From positions 5,750,501 to 5,814,500 of the forward strand of contig NZ_CP012184.1 of NCBI RefSeq assembly GCF_001420995.1: DNA of 64,000 bases, written 5' to 3'. Origin of the DNA: Pseudonocardia sp. EC080619-01 (lineage in GTDB: Bacteria > Actinomycetota > Actinomycetes > Mycobacteriales > Pseudonocardiaceae). Under the pieces are notes generated by a model, which did not search any database, had not been told where the DNA came from, and worked only from the letters and a program-made list of their open reading frames with translations. Made by a program: the position numbers and the translations under genes. The stretch's first letter is position 1; each line of letters begins with the position of its first letter. Of the stretch, positions 1 to 12,675 are shown one piece after another.

Positions 1-528
1 ACCCCCTACGCCCGCGCGCTGCTCGTCGCCGCCCGCGAGGCCGGGGCGGCCACCGTCGCCGTCGCGAACAACCCCGGCAGCGTCATGGCGGAACTCGCCG
101 ACGTCGCGATCACGCTCGACACCGGCCCGGAGATCGTCGCGGGCTCGACCCGGATGAAGGCGGGCACCAGCCAGAAGATGCTGCTCACCGCCCTGTCGAC
201 GGCCGTGATGGTCCGGCTCGGCAAGGTGCACCGCAACCTGATGGTCGACGTCGCAGCGACCAACGTGAAGCTGCGCGTCCGGGCGGAGCGGATCGTCGGC
301 GAGGCCACCGGGGCCGGCCCGCGGGAGGTGCGCACCGCGCTCGACGACGCCGGCGGGCACGCCAAGACCGCGATCGTCGCGCTGCTCGCCGGGGTGGACG
401 CCCGCACCGCGGGCCGTCTCCTCGCCGGTGCCGACGGCCGCGTCTCGGCTGCCGTCGCGGCGGGTGCCGGCGGCCCGGTGGACGGCGGCCCGGTGGACGG
501 GGGCACCGTGGACGGGGGCACGGAGTGA
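1..528 (+). CDS. murQ: N-acetylmuramic acid 6-phosphate etherase, C-terminal part (5' end outside window)
   Basis: The frame is open from base 1, so the gene starts upstream of the window. MurQ cleaves the lactyl ether of MurNAc-6-phosphate to give GlcNAc-6-phosphate and D-lactate in cytoplasmic cell-wall recycling. The family signature is clear: a TGPEIVAGSTRMKAGTSQK block followed by LSTAVMVRLGKVHRNLMVD and the SIS-domain end. After the conserved core the protein finishes in a low-complexity tail of VDGG repeats (about bases 470-525), which the family does not usually have. The stop overlaps the next gene start as GTGA, so murQ and anmK are translationally coupled in one recycling operon. 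Confidence 0.93.
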   Translation, partial: TPYARALLVAAREAGAATVAVANNPGSVMAELADVAITLDTGPEIVAGSTRMKAGTSQKMLLTALSTAVMVRLGKVHRNLMVDVAATNVKLRVRAERIVGEATGAGPREVRTALDDAGGHAKTAIVALLAGVDARTAGRLLAGADGRVSAAVAAGAGGPVDGGPVDGGTVDGGTE

Positions 529-1727
529 TCGTCGTCGGCCTGTCCTCGGGGACCTCGGTCGACGGCATCGACGTCGCCGCGGCCGGCCTGGAGATCGGTG
601 GCGGGACGGTCACCATGGCCCCGCTCGGGCACCTCGAGGTGCCGTTCGAGCCGGAGCTGCGTGCCGCCGTCCTGGAGGCCCTCCCGCCGGCCGCGACCAC
701 GCTCGGCGCCGTCGCGCGGATCGACACCGGGCTCGGCCACGCGTTCGCGGCAGCTGCACGCACGGGGATCGACGAGCTCACCGGCGGCCGCGCCGACCTG
801 GTCGCGAGCCACGGCCAGACGCTGTTCCACGATGTCGAGGACGGTGCCGTGCTCGGCACCCTGCAGCTGGGCCAGCCCGCGTGGATCGCGCAGGCCACCG
901 GCCTGCCCGTGGTGTCGGACCTGCGGGCCCGTGACGTCGCGGCGGGCGGGCACGGGGCCCCGCTCGCCTCCGTCCTCGACGTCCTGCTGCTCGGTGACCG
1001 TGCCGAGGCTGCCGGGGGACCGGTGGCCGCGCTCAACCTGGGCGGGATCGCCAACGTCACCGTGGTCGGGGCGGGCCCTGCGGCCGCTTTCGATACCGGC
1101 CCGGCGAACGCGTTGCTCGACGCCGCCGCCCGCGCCACGACGGGTGCGCACCAGGACACCGGCGGGGTCCGCGCCGCCCGCGGCACCGTCGACGCCGGCG
1201 CGCTGGCCCGGCTGCTCGCCGAGCCGTACTACCGGCTGCCGCCACCGAAGAGCACCGGCAAGGAGCTGTTCGACCCCGCCTACACCGCGCGGGTGCTCGA
1301 CGGCCACCCCGTGCTCGACCGGCCCGACGACCTGCTCGCGACGCTCGTCGAGCTGACCGCGGGCACCGTCGCCGACGCGCTGGCGCCCTACGGCGTCCGC
1401 GAGGTGCTGGTCTCCGGGGGCGGGGCGCAGAACCCCGCCGTCGTCGCTGCGCTGGAACGCCGGCTCGCGCCCGCCCGCCTCGCCCCGGTCTCCGACGCCG
1501 GCCTGCCCGGCGACGGGAAGGAGGCGCTGCTGTTCGCCCTGCTCGGGTTCCTCACCTGGCACGGCGTCGCCTCCACGGTGCCGTCGTGCACCGGCGCCCG
1601 GGAGCCGACGATCGCCGGCCGGATCAGCCCGGGAGCGGCACCACTGCGGCTGCCCGCACCCGCGGAACCGCCGCTCCGGCTCCGGCTCGCGACCGGACGG
1701 GCGGGCGCACCACCCCGCCCGGACTGA
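525..1727 (+). CDS. anmK: Anhydro-N-acetylmuramic acid kinase
   Basis: AnmK hydrolyses the 1,6-anhydro ring of anhMurNAc and phosphorylates it to MurNAc-6-phosphate, the substrate of the MurQ encoded just upstream. Visible motifs are the N-terminal phosphate loop LSSGTSVDGID, NLGGIANVTVV in the middle, SGGGAQNP and GDGKEALLFALL near the C-terminus. At 400 residues it is slightly longer than usual because of a Pro/Arg-rich tail. The GTG start overlaps the murQ stop by 4 bases. The gene pair and the following symporter form a consistent muropeptide-sugar salvage unit. Confidence 0.95.
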   Translation: MIVVGLSSGTSVDGIDVAAAGLEIGGGTVTMAPLGHLEVPFEPELRAAVLEALPPAATTLGAVARIDTGLGHAFAAAARTGIDELTGGRADLVASHGQTLFHDVEDGAVLGTLQLGQPAWIAQATGLPVVSDLRARDVAAGGHGAPLASVLDVLLLGDRAEAAGGPVAALNLGGIANVTVVGAGPAAAFDTGPANALLDAAARATTGAHQDTGGVRAARGTVDAGALARLLAEPYYRLPPPKSTGKELFDPAYTARVLDGHPVLDRPDDLLATLVELTAGTVADALAPYGVREVLVSGGGAQNPAVVAALERRLAPARLAPVSDAGLPGDGKEALLFALLGFLTWHGVASTVPSCTGAREPTIAGRISPGAAPLRLPAPAEPPLRLRLATGRAGAPPRPD

Positions 1728-1802
1728 TCCGGACCGCCGACCCGTCCCGACCCGTCCCCCGCTCCCGGCAGTGTCGCCGGGCCCACACCCCAGGGAGCCG
1801 CC

Positions 1803-3293
1803 GTGCTGCGCACCCTCGACCTGATCGTGATCGTCGCCTACCTGGTGCTGTCGCTCGGCATCGGACTCTGGATGGCCGGCCGGCAGAGATCCAACGAGGA
1901 CTACTTCCTCGGTGGTCGCGAGATGCCCTGGTGGGCCATCTCGCTGTCGGTCGTCGCCACCGAGACCTCGGCGCTGACCGTGATCAGCGTGCCGACCGTG
2001 GCCTACCTGGGCTCGCTGACCTACCTGCAGCTGGCGCTGGGCTACCTGATCGGCCGGATCGTCGTCGCGTTCGTCCTGCTGCCGCGCTACGCCGCGGGGA
2101 GTCTGACGACCGCCTACGGCTACCTCGGGCAACGGTTCGGTCGCGGGATGCAGGGCACCGCCTCGGTGGCGTTCCTGCTGACCCGGCTGCTCGCCGACGG
2201 CGTCCGGATGTTCGCCGCCGCCATCCCGGTCAAGGTCATCCTCGCCGGGATGGGGCTAGACGTCTCGTTCTTCTGGATCATCGTCGTCCTGTCGCTGGTG
2301 ACGGTCGCCTACACCTACGTCGGCGGGATCAAGGCGGTCGTCTGGACCGACGTCCTGCAGATGGGGCTCTACGTCGCCGGCGGGATCGTCGCGCTCGCGG
2401 TGATCGGGCCGCAGCTGCCCGCCGGCTTCTGGGACGACGCCGTCGCCGCGGGGAAGACCCAGCTGCTCGACTTCACCTCCAGCCCGCTGTCCGCCCCCTA
2501 CGCCTTCGTGACCGCGGTCGTGGGCGGCGCGCTGCTGTCGATGGCGAGCCACGGCGTCGACCAGATCATCGTGCAGCGGCTGCTGTCGTGCCGGACCGTC
2601 CGTGACGGGCAGAAGGCGCTGATCTTCTCCGCGGTCGTCGTCGGCGTGCAGTTCGCGCTGTTCCTGGTCGTCGGGCTCTTCCTCTGGGGCTACTACGGCG
2701 GGGCGACCCCGGGCGCGCTGGGACTGGAGACCGGCGACGAGCTGTTCCCGAAGTTCATCGTCGAGGGCCTCCCGGCGGGCGTGTCCGGTCTCCTGCTGGC
2801 CGGGATCCTCGCCGCCGCGATGTCGACGCTGAGCTCGTCGCTGTCGGCGCTGTCGTCGACCGTGATCGACCTGGTGCAGACGCTGTCCCGGCGCGAGCTG
2901 TCCGCGCAGCAGGGCATCCGGCTGTCCCGGTTCACGACGCTCGTGTGGGGGCTGGTGTTCATCGTCTTCGCCAACCTGTTCACCTCGACCGAGGACCCGG
3001 TCGTCGAGCTGGGGCTCTCGGTCGCCGGGATCACCTACGGCGGGCTGCTCGGGGCGTTCGCGCTCGGCATCGTCGTCCGCCGGGCCCGGCAGGCCGACGC
3101 GATCGTCGCGTTCGCCGTCGCGGTGGTCGTGATGGGCTCGCTGTTCCTGTTCGCGCCGGACGCCGTCGGCTTCACCTGGTACACCGCCATCGGACTCGTG
3201 ATCACGATGGTGCTCGGACTGCTGCTGTCACTGCGGCACCGGACACGTGCGACCGAGGAATCGGCGGACGATCCGGCGCGTTCGTCCGCATGA
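1803..3293 (+). CDS. Sodium:solute symporter (SSS family), possibly for an amino sugar
   Basis: A 496-residue membrane protein with about 13 hydrophobic segments starting at residue 6. It shows SSS-family features: YFLGGREMPWWAIS after TM1, and TETSALTVIS and STLSSSLSALSS in the sodium-site helices. These proteins import sugars, amino acids or vitamins with Na+. The GTG start has a GGGAG ribosome-binding site 6 bases upstream. It lies 75 bases after anmK in the same direction, so uptake of MurNAc or anhydro-MurNAc is a reasonable inference. The sequence alone does not fix the substrate. Confidence 0.88.
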   Translation: MLRTLDLIVIVAYLVLSLGIGLWMAGRQRSNEDYFLGGREMPWWAISLSVVATETSALTVISVPTVAYLGSLTYLQLALGYLIGRIVVAFVLLPRYAAGSLTTAYGYLGQRFGRGMQGTASVAFLLTRLLADGVRMFAAAIPVKVILAGMGLDVSFFWIIVVLSLVTVAYTYVGGIKAVVWTDVLQMGLYVAGGIVALAVIGPQLPAGFWDDAVAAGKTQLLDFTSSPLSAPYAFVTAVVGGALLSMASHGVDQIIVQRLLSCRTVRDGQKALIFSAVVVGVQFALFLVVGLFLWGYYGGATPGALGLETGDELFPKFIVEGLPAGVSGLLLAGILAAAMSTLSSSLSALSSTVIDLVQTLSRRELSAQQGIRLSRFTTLVWGLVFIVFANLFTSTEDPVVELGLSVAGITYGGLLGAFALGIVVRRARQADAIVAFAVAVVVMGSLFLFAPDAVGFTWYTAIGLVITMVLGLLLSLRHRTRATEESADDPARSSA

Positions 3294-3311
3294 GCACTCC
3301 CGACACGTAGG

Positions 3312-3317
3312 TAGGTT
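3312..3317 (+). promoter_or_regulatory. Predicted -10 box of a leaderless mshC promoter
   Basis: TAGGTT lies 7 bases before the mshC ATG with no ribosome-binding site between them. This is the pattern expected for a leaderless actinobacterial transcript. Confidence 0.5.
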
Positions 3318-3324
3318 TGACCGC

Positions 3325-4563
3325 ATGGAGACCTGGGCCCCGACCGACGTCCCGGCACTGGAGGGCAGCGGTCCGCCGCTGCGGCTGCACGACACCGCCA
3401 CCGGGCGGGTGCGGCCGACCGCGCCGGGCCCGGTCGCGACGATGTACGTCTGCGGGATCACCCCGTACGACGCGACCCACCTGGGCCACGCGGCCACCTA
3501 CCTGGCCTTCGACCTGGTGAACCGGCTCTGGCGCGACCTCGGGCACGAGGTGCACTACGTCCAGAACGTCACCGACATCGACGAGCCCCTGCTCGAGCGG
3601 GCCGAGCGCGACCAGGACGACTGGGTCGTGCTCGGGCTGCGCGAGACGGCCCTGTTCCGCGAGGACATGGAGGCGCTGCGGGTGCTGCCGCCGCGCCAGT
3701 TCGTCGGCGCGGTCGAGGCGATCCCGGAGATCGCCGAGCTGGTGGAGAAGCTGGTCGCCTCCGGCGCGGCCTACCGGCTGGACGACCCGGAGTACCCGGA
3801 CGTCTACCACGACGTCTCCGCCACCGGCCGGTTCGGCTACGAGTCGAACTACGACCTCGAGACGATGTTGCAGTTCTCCCGCGAGCGCGGCGGCGACCCG
3901 GACCGGCCCGGCAAGCGGAACCCGCTCGACCCGCTGCTGTGGCGGATGGCGCGGCCGGGGGAGCCGGCGTGGGAGTCCGGGCTCGGCCGTGGGCGTCCGG
4001 GGTGGCACGTGGAGTGTGCCGCGATCGGGCTGAACCGGCTCGGCCAGCAGATCGACCTCAACGGCGGCGGCTCCGACCTGATCTTCCCGCACCACGAGTG
4101 CGGGGCGCTGCACGCCGAGTCGCTCACCGGCGAGCACCCGTTCGCCCGGCACTACGTGCACACCGGGATGATCGGCCTCGACGGCGAGAAGATGTCGAAG
4201 TCGAAGGGCAACCTGGTCTTCGTCTCGAAGCTGCGCAGCTCCGGCGTGGACCCGAACGTCGTACGGGTGGCGCTGCTCGACGGGCACTACCGCGACGACC
4301 GGTCCTGGACCGACGAGGTGCACGCGAAGGGGGAGGGCCGCGTCGCCCGCTGGCGCGAGGCCGTCGAGCTCGACGCGGGCCCGGACGCCGCCGAGCTGGT
4401 CGCGAAGCTGCGCACGCACCTCGCCGACGACCTGGACACCCCCGGCGCGCTGGCCGCCGTCGACGCCTGGGCCGACGAGGCGCTGACCCGCCGCGGCACC
4501 GACGCCGGCGCCCCGCAGCTGGCCCGCACCGCCCTGGACGCGCTCCTCGGCGTCCGCCTCTGA
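3325..4563 (+). CDS. mshC: L-cysteine:1D-myo-inositol 2-amino-2-deoxy-alpha-D-glucopyranoside ligase
   Basis: MshC joins cysteine to GlcN-inositol using ATP, the penultimate step of mycothiol synthesis, and is derived from cysteinyl-tRNA synthetase. The 412-residue length is normal. The zinc-ligand Cys43 (MYVCGITPYDATHLGH), the HLGH nucleotide motif at 52-55 and GEKMSKSKGN near residue 290 are all visible. The ATG at 3325 fits the start of known homologues. An in-frame start 26 codons earlier would overlap the symporter gene and adds a basic, non-conserved stretch, so I rejected it. Mycothiol production is specific to Actinobacteria and supports the taxonomic call. Confidence 0.96.
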   Translation: METWAPTDVPALEGSGPPLRLHDTATGRVRPTAPGPVATMYVCGITPYDATHLGHAATYLAFDLVNRLWRDLGHEVHYVQNVTDIDEPLLERAERDQDDWVVLGLRETALFREDMEALRVLPPRQFVGAVEAIPEIAELVEKLVASGAAYRLDDPEYPDVYHDVSATGRFGYESNYDLETMLQFSRERGGDPDRPGKRNPLDPLLWRMARPGEPAWESGLGRGRPGWHVECAAIGLNRLGQQIDLNGGGSDLIFPHHECGALHAESLTGEHPFARHYVHTGMIGLDGEKMSKSKGNLVFVSKLRSSGVDPNVVRVALLDGHYRDDRSWTDEVHAKGEGRVARWREAVELDAGPDAAELVAKLRTHLADDLDTPGALAAVDAWADEALTRRGTDAGAPQLARTALDALLGVRL

Positions 4564-4575
4564 CGGCACCCGTGG

Positions 4576-4604
4576 CGCCCCCGCCGCCCGGGTGCGGCGG
4601 GGCG
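4576..4604. terminator. Convergent terminator between mshC and the reductase gene
   Basis: CGCCCCCGCCGC pairs with GCGGCGGGGCG (one bulged C) across a 6-base loop. It lies between two convergent genes and has no T-run, as is common in high-GC actinobacteria. Confidence 0.6.
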
Positions 4605-4606
4605 TC

Positions 4607-5572
4607 TCACGGTCGCAGAAGGATCTTCCCCGTGGAGCGGCGCCGCTCCAGGTCCGTGTGGGCCCGGGCCGCCTCGGCGAGGGGGTACTCCGCTCCGACC
4701 AGCGGCCGGAGCTCCCCGCGTGCGGCGCGCGCCAGCACCTCACCTACTCGGCGGGGCGCGTCCGCCGCGACACCGGCGAGCTGTTCCATGGTCACCACGG
4801 TGAGCCGCCGGGAGCGTTCCTCGCACGGCCCCGGCTCGGGCGGGGGACCGCCGACGGCGCCGTAGGAGCTGTACCGGCCGCCGTCGGCGACCAGCCAGGC
4901 CGCCGAGCGGCCTGCCGTGCCCCCGACGCCGTCGAACACCACCGCCGGGCCGCGCGGCAGGAGCGCGTGCAGCTCGGCCACCCAGCCCGGACGGCCGTGG
5001 TCGACGACGTGCTCGGCGCCGAGCTCCCGCACCTGCCGGCCGCGTGCCACGCCCCGTGCGGCACCGACGACCCGGCCGCCGGCCGCCGTCACCAGCTGCA
5101 CCAGCAGGCTCCCCAGACCGCCCGCCGCCGGGAGGACGAGCACGTGCTCCCCGGGGTGCACCGGAGTGCGTTCCAGCAGCGCCAGCGCGGTGGCCCCGTC
5201 CCCGAACAGGGCGGCGGCAGCCCCGAGGTCCACGCCGTCCGGCACCGCGACCAGCGACGACGCCGGCGCCACGACCCGCTCGGCGTACCCGCCGTGCGGG
5301 GCCCGGAGCGCCACCCGGGCCCCGTGCAGGTCCGGGTCCACCCCGGCACCGAGCCCCGTCACCGTCCCCGCGACCACCCCGCCGGGCACGTACGGCGGCT
5401 CGGCGGCGAGGTGCGGCGGCCCCGCGCCGCGGCGGATCGCGGTGTCCACCCACAGCACCCCGGCGGCCCCGACGTCGACGAGCACCTCGCCGTCACCGGG
5501 TGCGGGATCGGCCACGTCCCGCACCTGCAGCACCTCCGGTCCGCCGAACCGTTCCACCACGATCGCCTGCAT
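4607..5572 (-). CDS. Zinc-independent NADPH:quinone oxidoreductase-like medium-chain reductase
   Basis: A 321-residue MDR-superfamily enzyme expected to reduce quinones or enones with NADPH in the cytoplasm. It has the family opening MQAIVVERFGGPEVLQV and the nucleotide-binding segment PAAGGLGSLLVQLV near the centre. It lacks the Cys/His ligands of zinc alcohol dehydrogenases. I chose the ATG at 5572 because GGAGGAG lies 6 bases upstream; the frame stays open for 38 further codons, but these look non-conserved. It is convergent with mshC and divergent from the DUF2237 gene. The physiological substrate is unknown. Confidence 0.88.
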   Translation of the reverse strand: MQAIVVERFGGPEVLQVRDVADPAPGDGEVLVDVGAAGVLWVDTAIRRGAGPPHLAAEPPYVPGGVVAGTVTGLGAGVDPDLHGARVALRAPHGGYAERVVAPASSLVAVPDGVDLGAAAALFGDGATALALLERTPVHPGEHVLVLPAAGGLGSLLVQLVTAAGGRVVGAARGVARGRQVRELGAEHVVDHGRPGWVAELHALLPRGPAVVFDGVGGTAGRSAAWLVADGGRYSSYGAVGGPPPEPGPCEERSRRLTVVTMEQLAGVAADAPRRVGEVLARAARGELRPLVGAEYPLAEAARAHTDLERRRSTGKILLRP

Positions 5573-5675
5573 CGCCCGCTCCTCCACGCCGTTCCCGCAC
5601 CCAGCGTGCGACCTCGACCGGGCTTCAGGTCCAGTGCGGGATGCCGGGAGCCGGGGTGCGTGGTCGAATGGCCGC

Positions 5676-6038
5676 ATGGCGCGCAACGTGCTCGGCGGGG
5701 AGCTGGAGAGCTGCTCGACCGATCCGCTGACCGGGTTCTACCGCAACGGCTGCTGTGACACCGGTGGGGACGACGCCGGCGTCCACACGGTGTGCGCCCG
5801 GGTCACCGCGGAGTTCCTGGACTTCTCCCGGGAACGGGGCAACGACCTGTCCACCCCGCGGCCGGGATTCGGCTTCCCGGGGCTCGAACCGGGGGACCGG
5901 TGGTGCCTGTGCGCGAGCCGCTGGGTGGAGGCGCTGCGCGAGGACGTCGCCCCGCCGGTCGTCCTCGAGGCCACGCACGCGCGGACCCTGGAGTGGGTCG
6001 ACCTGGCCGACCTGCGCACGCACGCCGCGGAGCGCTGA
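5676..6038 (+). CDS. DUF2237 family protein
   Basis: A 120-residue protein matching the DUF2237 family: NVLGGELESCS at the N-terminus, a cysteine pair in GFYRNGCCDTG, then VCARVTAEFLDFS and PGDRWCLCASRW. No biochemical function is established for the family; the conserved cysteines suggest metal or redox chemistry, which is inference. The ATG at 5676 places the conserved N-terminus exactly at the start. It stands alone between a divergent reductase and a convergent MFS gene. Confidence 0.82.
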   Translation: MARNVLGGELESCSTDPLTGFYRNGCCDTGGDDAGVHTVCARVTAEFLDFSRERGNDLSTPRPGFGFPGLEPGDRWCLCASRWVEALREDVAPPVVLEATHARTLEWVDLADLRTHAAER

Positions 6039-6054
6039 GCGCGGCCGGTGCCGG

Positions 6055-7191
6055 TCAGCCGGCGGGCCGCGGCGCCCGGCCCGCCACCAGCACCGCGGGC
6101 GCGGCGACGGCCAGCAACCCGGCAGGCACGACGAACGCCGCCACCGGGTCCACGTGGTAGACGGGGGTGAGCCCGACCGGGGACGCCGCCGTCCCCGCGA
6201 ACCGCACCGCCTGCACCACCGACACGGCGCCGCCGCTGTTCGGCCCGCCCGCCCCCAGGACGAGTGCGTTCACCCCGACCAGGATCAGCTGGCTGCACAC
6301 CCCGCCTGCGGCCCACAGCGCGACGACCACCCAGAGCACCGGCACCAGACCGGTGAGCGCGACGAGCACCCCGCCGGCGACCGCACCGGTGAGGACGCAG
6401 CGGCGCGGCCCCAGCCGGTCCACCGCACCGCCGATGAGGCGGGCGGTGAGGATCCCGGCCACCCCGAGCGCGGTCAGCACCAGCCCGCGGGACGCCGAGC
6501 CCAGGCCGAAGTCGTCCTCGAGCCGCAGCGCGAGCAGGAAGTTGAGACCGGCCAGGCAGCCCCAGCCCAGCCCGGCGACGACGCCGAGCCGCAGCACGGG
6601 CCCGGTCCACGCCGAGCGCAGCCGGGGACGGCGGCCGTCCCGGGCCGTGGCGGGTCCGTCCGGGATCCCGACCACCCCGAGCAGCAGCGCCACGGCCGCC
6701 GCCCCGCCGAACGCGAGCCGCCAGTCGACCTCGGCGGCGAGCCCGCCGACCAGCGGCGCCGAGGTCTGCCCGGCTGCCTGCAGGGAGCCGAACCAGCCCA
6801 GCGCGCGCCCGAGCCGCTCCGGCTCCACCGCGGTCGCCAGCGCCGCGAGCAGCAGCGGGGTGGTGAACGCGTTCGCCACCCCCTGCAGGGCCCGGCCGGC
6901 GAGGAACAGCGTCCAGGAGTCCGCGAGCACGCACACCACCGACGCGAGGACGTAGACCGCGTACCCGGCGACGACCGTCCGGCCGCGGCCCCAGCGCTCC
7001 CCGAGCGTGCCCGAGACCAGCATCACACCGGCGAACGGCAGCAGGTAGGCCGTGATCGACACCGCGGCCGTCGCCGTCGGCACCCCGAAGTCGCCGCCCA
7101 GCTCGGGCAGCATCGCCGCCGTCATCCCCCCGCCGAACGGCCCGAGGAACGCGCCCGCGAACAGCGCGCCGCGGCGCAGCGCCCCCGTCAC
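6055..7191 (-). CDS. MFS transporter
   Basis: About 378 residues with 12 hydrophobic segments. The loop-2/3 signature is present as GTLGERWGRGRTVV, and a GRALQG stretch follows in the N-terminal half. The fold is that of proton-driven drug or metabolite exporters (inner membrane). The frame stays open far upstream, but only as an Arg-rich shadow of the PAC2 gene, so I place the start at the GTG at 7191 just before the first membrane segment (LFAGAFLGPF). This leaves a 43-base gap to the PAC2 gene on the same strand, so the two are probably co-transcribed. Substrate unknown. Confidence 0.82.
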   Translation of the reverse strand: MTGALRRGALFAGAFLGPFGGGMTAAMLPELGGDFGVPTATAAVSITAYLLPFAGVMLVSGTLGERWGRGRTVVAGYAVYVLASVVCVLADSWTLFLAGRALQGVANAFTTPLLLAALATAVEPERLGRALGWFGSLQAAGQTSAPLVGGLAAEVDWRLAFGGAAAVALLLGVVGIPDGPATARDGRRPRLRSAWTGPVLRLGVVAGLGWGCLAGLNFLLALRLEDDFGLGSASRGLVLTALGVAGILTARLIGGAVDRLGPRRCVLTGAVAGGVLVALTGLVPVLWVVVALWAAGGVCSQLILVGVNALVLGAGGPNSGGAVSVVQAVRFAGTAASPVGLTPVYHVDPVAAFVVPAGLLAVAAPAVLVAGRAPRPAG

Positions 7192-7234
7192 CGCGGCACC
7201 GGCCCACCCGTGAGGGGCCGCGCCGGCCCGCCCG

Positions 7235-8125
7235 TCAGGAGTTCGGGCCGCGACGGCGCAGGTAGCGCTCGAAGTCGGCCGCGATCGTGTCGCCCGAGGT
7301 CTCCCGCAGCTCGGTGCGGGTCTCCTCCTCCTCGGTCTCGTTCGCCTGCTCCTCGAGCTGGCGGACGTACTCCCGCACCTCGTCGTCGGCGTCGGCCATC
7401 TCGGAGACGGTGCGCTCCCACTCCTCGGCCTTCTCCGGGAGCCCGCCGAGCGGCACCTCGACGTCGAGCGCCTCCTCGATCCGGTGCAGCAGCGCGACCG
7501 CGGCCTTCGGGACCTGCGCCTGCGAGACGTAGTGCGGCACCTCGGCCCAGTACGACAGCGCCGGGATCCCGGCCTGCACACAGGCCTGCTGGAACACCGC
7601 CACGATCCCGGTCGGGCCCTCGTAGTTCGACGGCTCGGTGCCCATCTCCTTGAGCGAGTCCGCGTCCCACGACGTCCCGCTCACCGGCGTCGGCCGGGTG
7701 TGCGGGACCTCCGTGAGCAGGGCTCCGAGTGTGATGACCTTCGTCACCCCCAGGCGCTCGGCGTGACCGACCAGTTCGGCGCAGAACGAACGCCAGCGCA
7801 GATTCGGTTCGATGCCGCTGACCAGCACGACGTGCCGGTCCGTGCCCGGCAGCGTGGCCCACGACAGCCGCGTCGTCTGCCACTCGATCTTCCGTGTCAC
7901 CCCGCCGGCGAGCTTCACGTGCGGCCGGGTGACCTGGAAGTCGTAGTACTCCTCGGGATCGATCGAGGTCAGAGGCTCGGCGTCCCAGCTGAGCTCCAGG
8001 TGTTCCAGCGCGGTGCTCGCGGCCTCCCCGGCGTCGTTCCAGCCCTCGAACGCGGCGATGAGGACCGGCTCGACCAGGTCGGGGGCGTCCGCCCCGCCCG
8101 TGGTGCTCGGCTCTCGGTCGGTCAT
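7235..8125 (-). CDS. PAC2 family protein (proteasome assembly chaperone-like)
   Basis: A 296-residue protein with the PAC2 hallmark AFEGWNDAGEAAS near the N-terminus, VLVSGIEPNLRW and GALLTEVPHTRP in the middle, and an acidic Glu-rich C-terminal tail (LEEQANETEEEETRTE). Eukaryotic PAC2 assists 20S proteasome assembly; actinobacterial homologues are commonly encoded near proteasome loci, as here, but their role is unproven. It is transcribed divergently from metH across a short gap and is likely followed by the MFS gene. Confidence 0.88.
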   Translation of the reverse strand: MTDREPSTTGGADAPDLVEPVLIAAFEGWNDAGEAASTALEHLELSWDAEPLTSIDPEEYYDFQVTRPHVKLAGGVTRKIEWQTTRLSWATLPGTDRHVVLVSGIEPNLRWRSFCAELVGHAERLGVTKVITLGALLTEVPHTRPTPVSGTSWDADSLKEMGTEPSNYEGPTGIVAVFQQACVQAGIPALSYWAEVPHYVSQAQVPKAAVALLHRIEEALDVEVPLGGLPEKAEEWERTVSEMADADDEVREYVRQLEEQANETEEEETRTELRETSGDTIAADFERYLRRRGPNS

Positions 8126-8180
8126 CGGCCCAGCCTACGGCCCCGGGGCTTCAGAACCCGGGCGATACCCCGGCCCGGGG

Positions 8181-8186
8181 TAGCCT
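8181..8186 (+). promoter_or_regulatory. Predicted -10 box of a leaderless metH promoter
   Basis: TAGCCT lies 8 bases before the metH GTG. The gap to the divergent PAC2 gene is only 69 bases, too short for a cobalamin riboswitch. Confidence 0.5.
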
Positions 8187-8194
8187 GACTGATC

Positions 8195-11912
<3,718 letters not shown>

Positions 11913-11920
<8 letters not shown>

Positions 11921-12611
11921 GCCGCGGGCGCTGCGGGGCGTGCTGCTGGACATGGACGGCACGCTCATCGACTCCGAGAAGGTGTGGGAGGTCGCCCTCA
12001 ACGACCTCATGAAGCACCTCGGCGCGCCTCCGCTGTCCACGGAGGCGCGTCTGGAGTCGGTCGGCGGGTCGCTCGACTCGTCGCTGCGGATCTGCTTCCG
12101 CGAGGCGGGCCGGGACCCGGCAGGCGTCCCCGCCGACGAGTACCGGGAGACCGGTGAGTGGCTCTACGACCGGGCCGGCGAGCTGTTCGCGCACGGCGTG
12201 CCGTGGCGACCGGGCGCGCGGGAGCTCCTCGGGGCGCTGCGCGCCGAGGGGATCCCGGCGGTCCTGGTCACCAACACGATCCGGGTGCTGGTGGAGCGCG
12301 CGCTGGAGACGCTGGGCCGCGAGCACTTCGCGGCCGTCGTCCCCGGCGACGAGGTGGCCGAGCCGAAGCCGGGGCCCGAGCCGTACCGCCGCGGGGCGGA
12401 GCTGCTCGGGCTCGACCCCGGTGACTGCGTGGCGGTGGAGGACTCGCCGACCGGCGCGCTGTCCGCGGAGCGGGCCGGGTGCGCGGTGCTCGTGGTGCCG
12501 TGCGAGCTGGCCGTCCCGGCGGGGGAGCGGCGCGTGCAGCGCGACTCCCTCGACGGCGTCGGGCCTGCGGAGCTGGCCGCGGTGCTGGCCGAGGTCCGCG
12601 CCCGCGGCTGA
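11913..12611 (+). CDS. HAD-superfamily phosphatase (beta-phosphoglucomutase-like)
   Basis: A 232-residue subclass I HAD hydrolase. The nucleophile motif LLDMDGTLIDSEKVW is at the N-terminus, VLVTNTIR is motif II, and DEVAEPKPGPEPY with VAVEDSPTGALSA are motifs III and IV. A helical cap lies between motifs I and II. Members dephosphorylate or isomerise small sugar or nucleotide phosphates; the substrate cannot be read here. The ATG overlaps the metH stop, so the genes are coupled. Similar metH-HAD pairs suggest a repair or housekeeping role, which is inference. Confidence 0.88.
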
Positions 12612-12632
12612 GACGGTCCCCGCCTCCCCGGT

Positions 12633-12675
12633 CGCGTGCGAGCGGTTCGTCGCCGGCGACGAACGGCCGCACGCG
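12633..12675 (+). terminator. Long hairpin after the HAD gene, containing a perfect 20-bp palindrome
   Basis: Outer arms CGCGTGCG (12633-12640) and CGCACGCG (12668-12675) enclose the perfect palindrome GTTCGTCGCCGGCGACGAAC (12645-12664). This is probably the metH-HAD terminator; an operator role upstream of hisE is also possible. Confidence 0.55.

Noticed and set aside
8126..8194. Cobalamin riboswitch before metH
   Set aside because: Only 69 bases separate the divergent genes and a leaderless -10 box lies 8 bases from the start, leaving no room for the aptamer.
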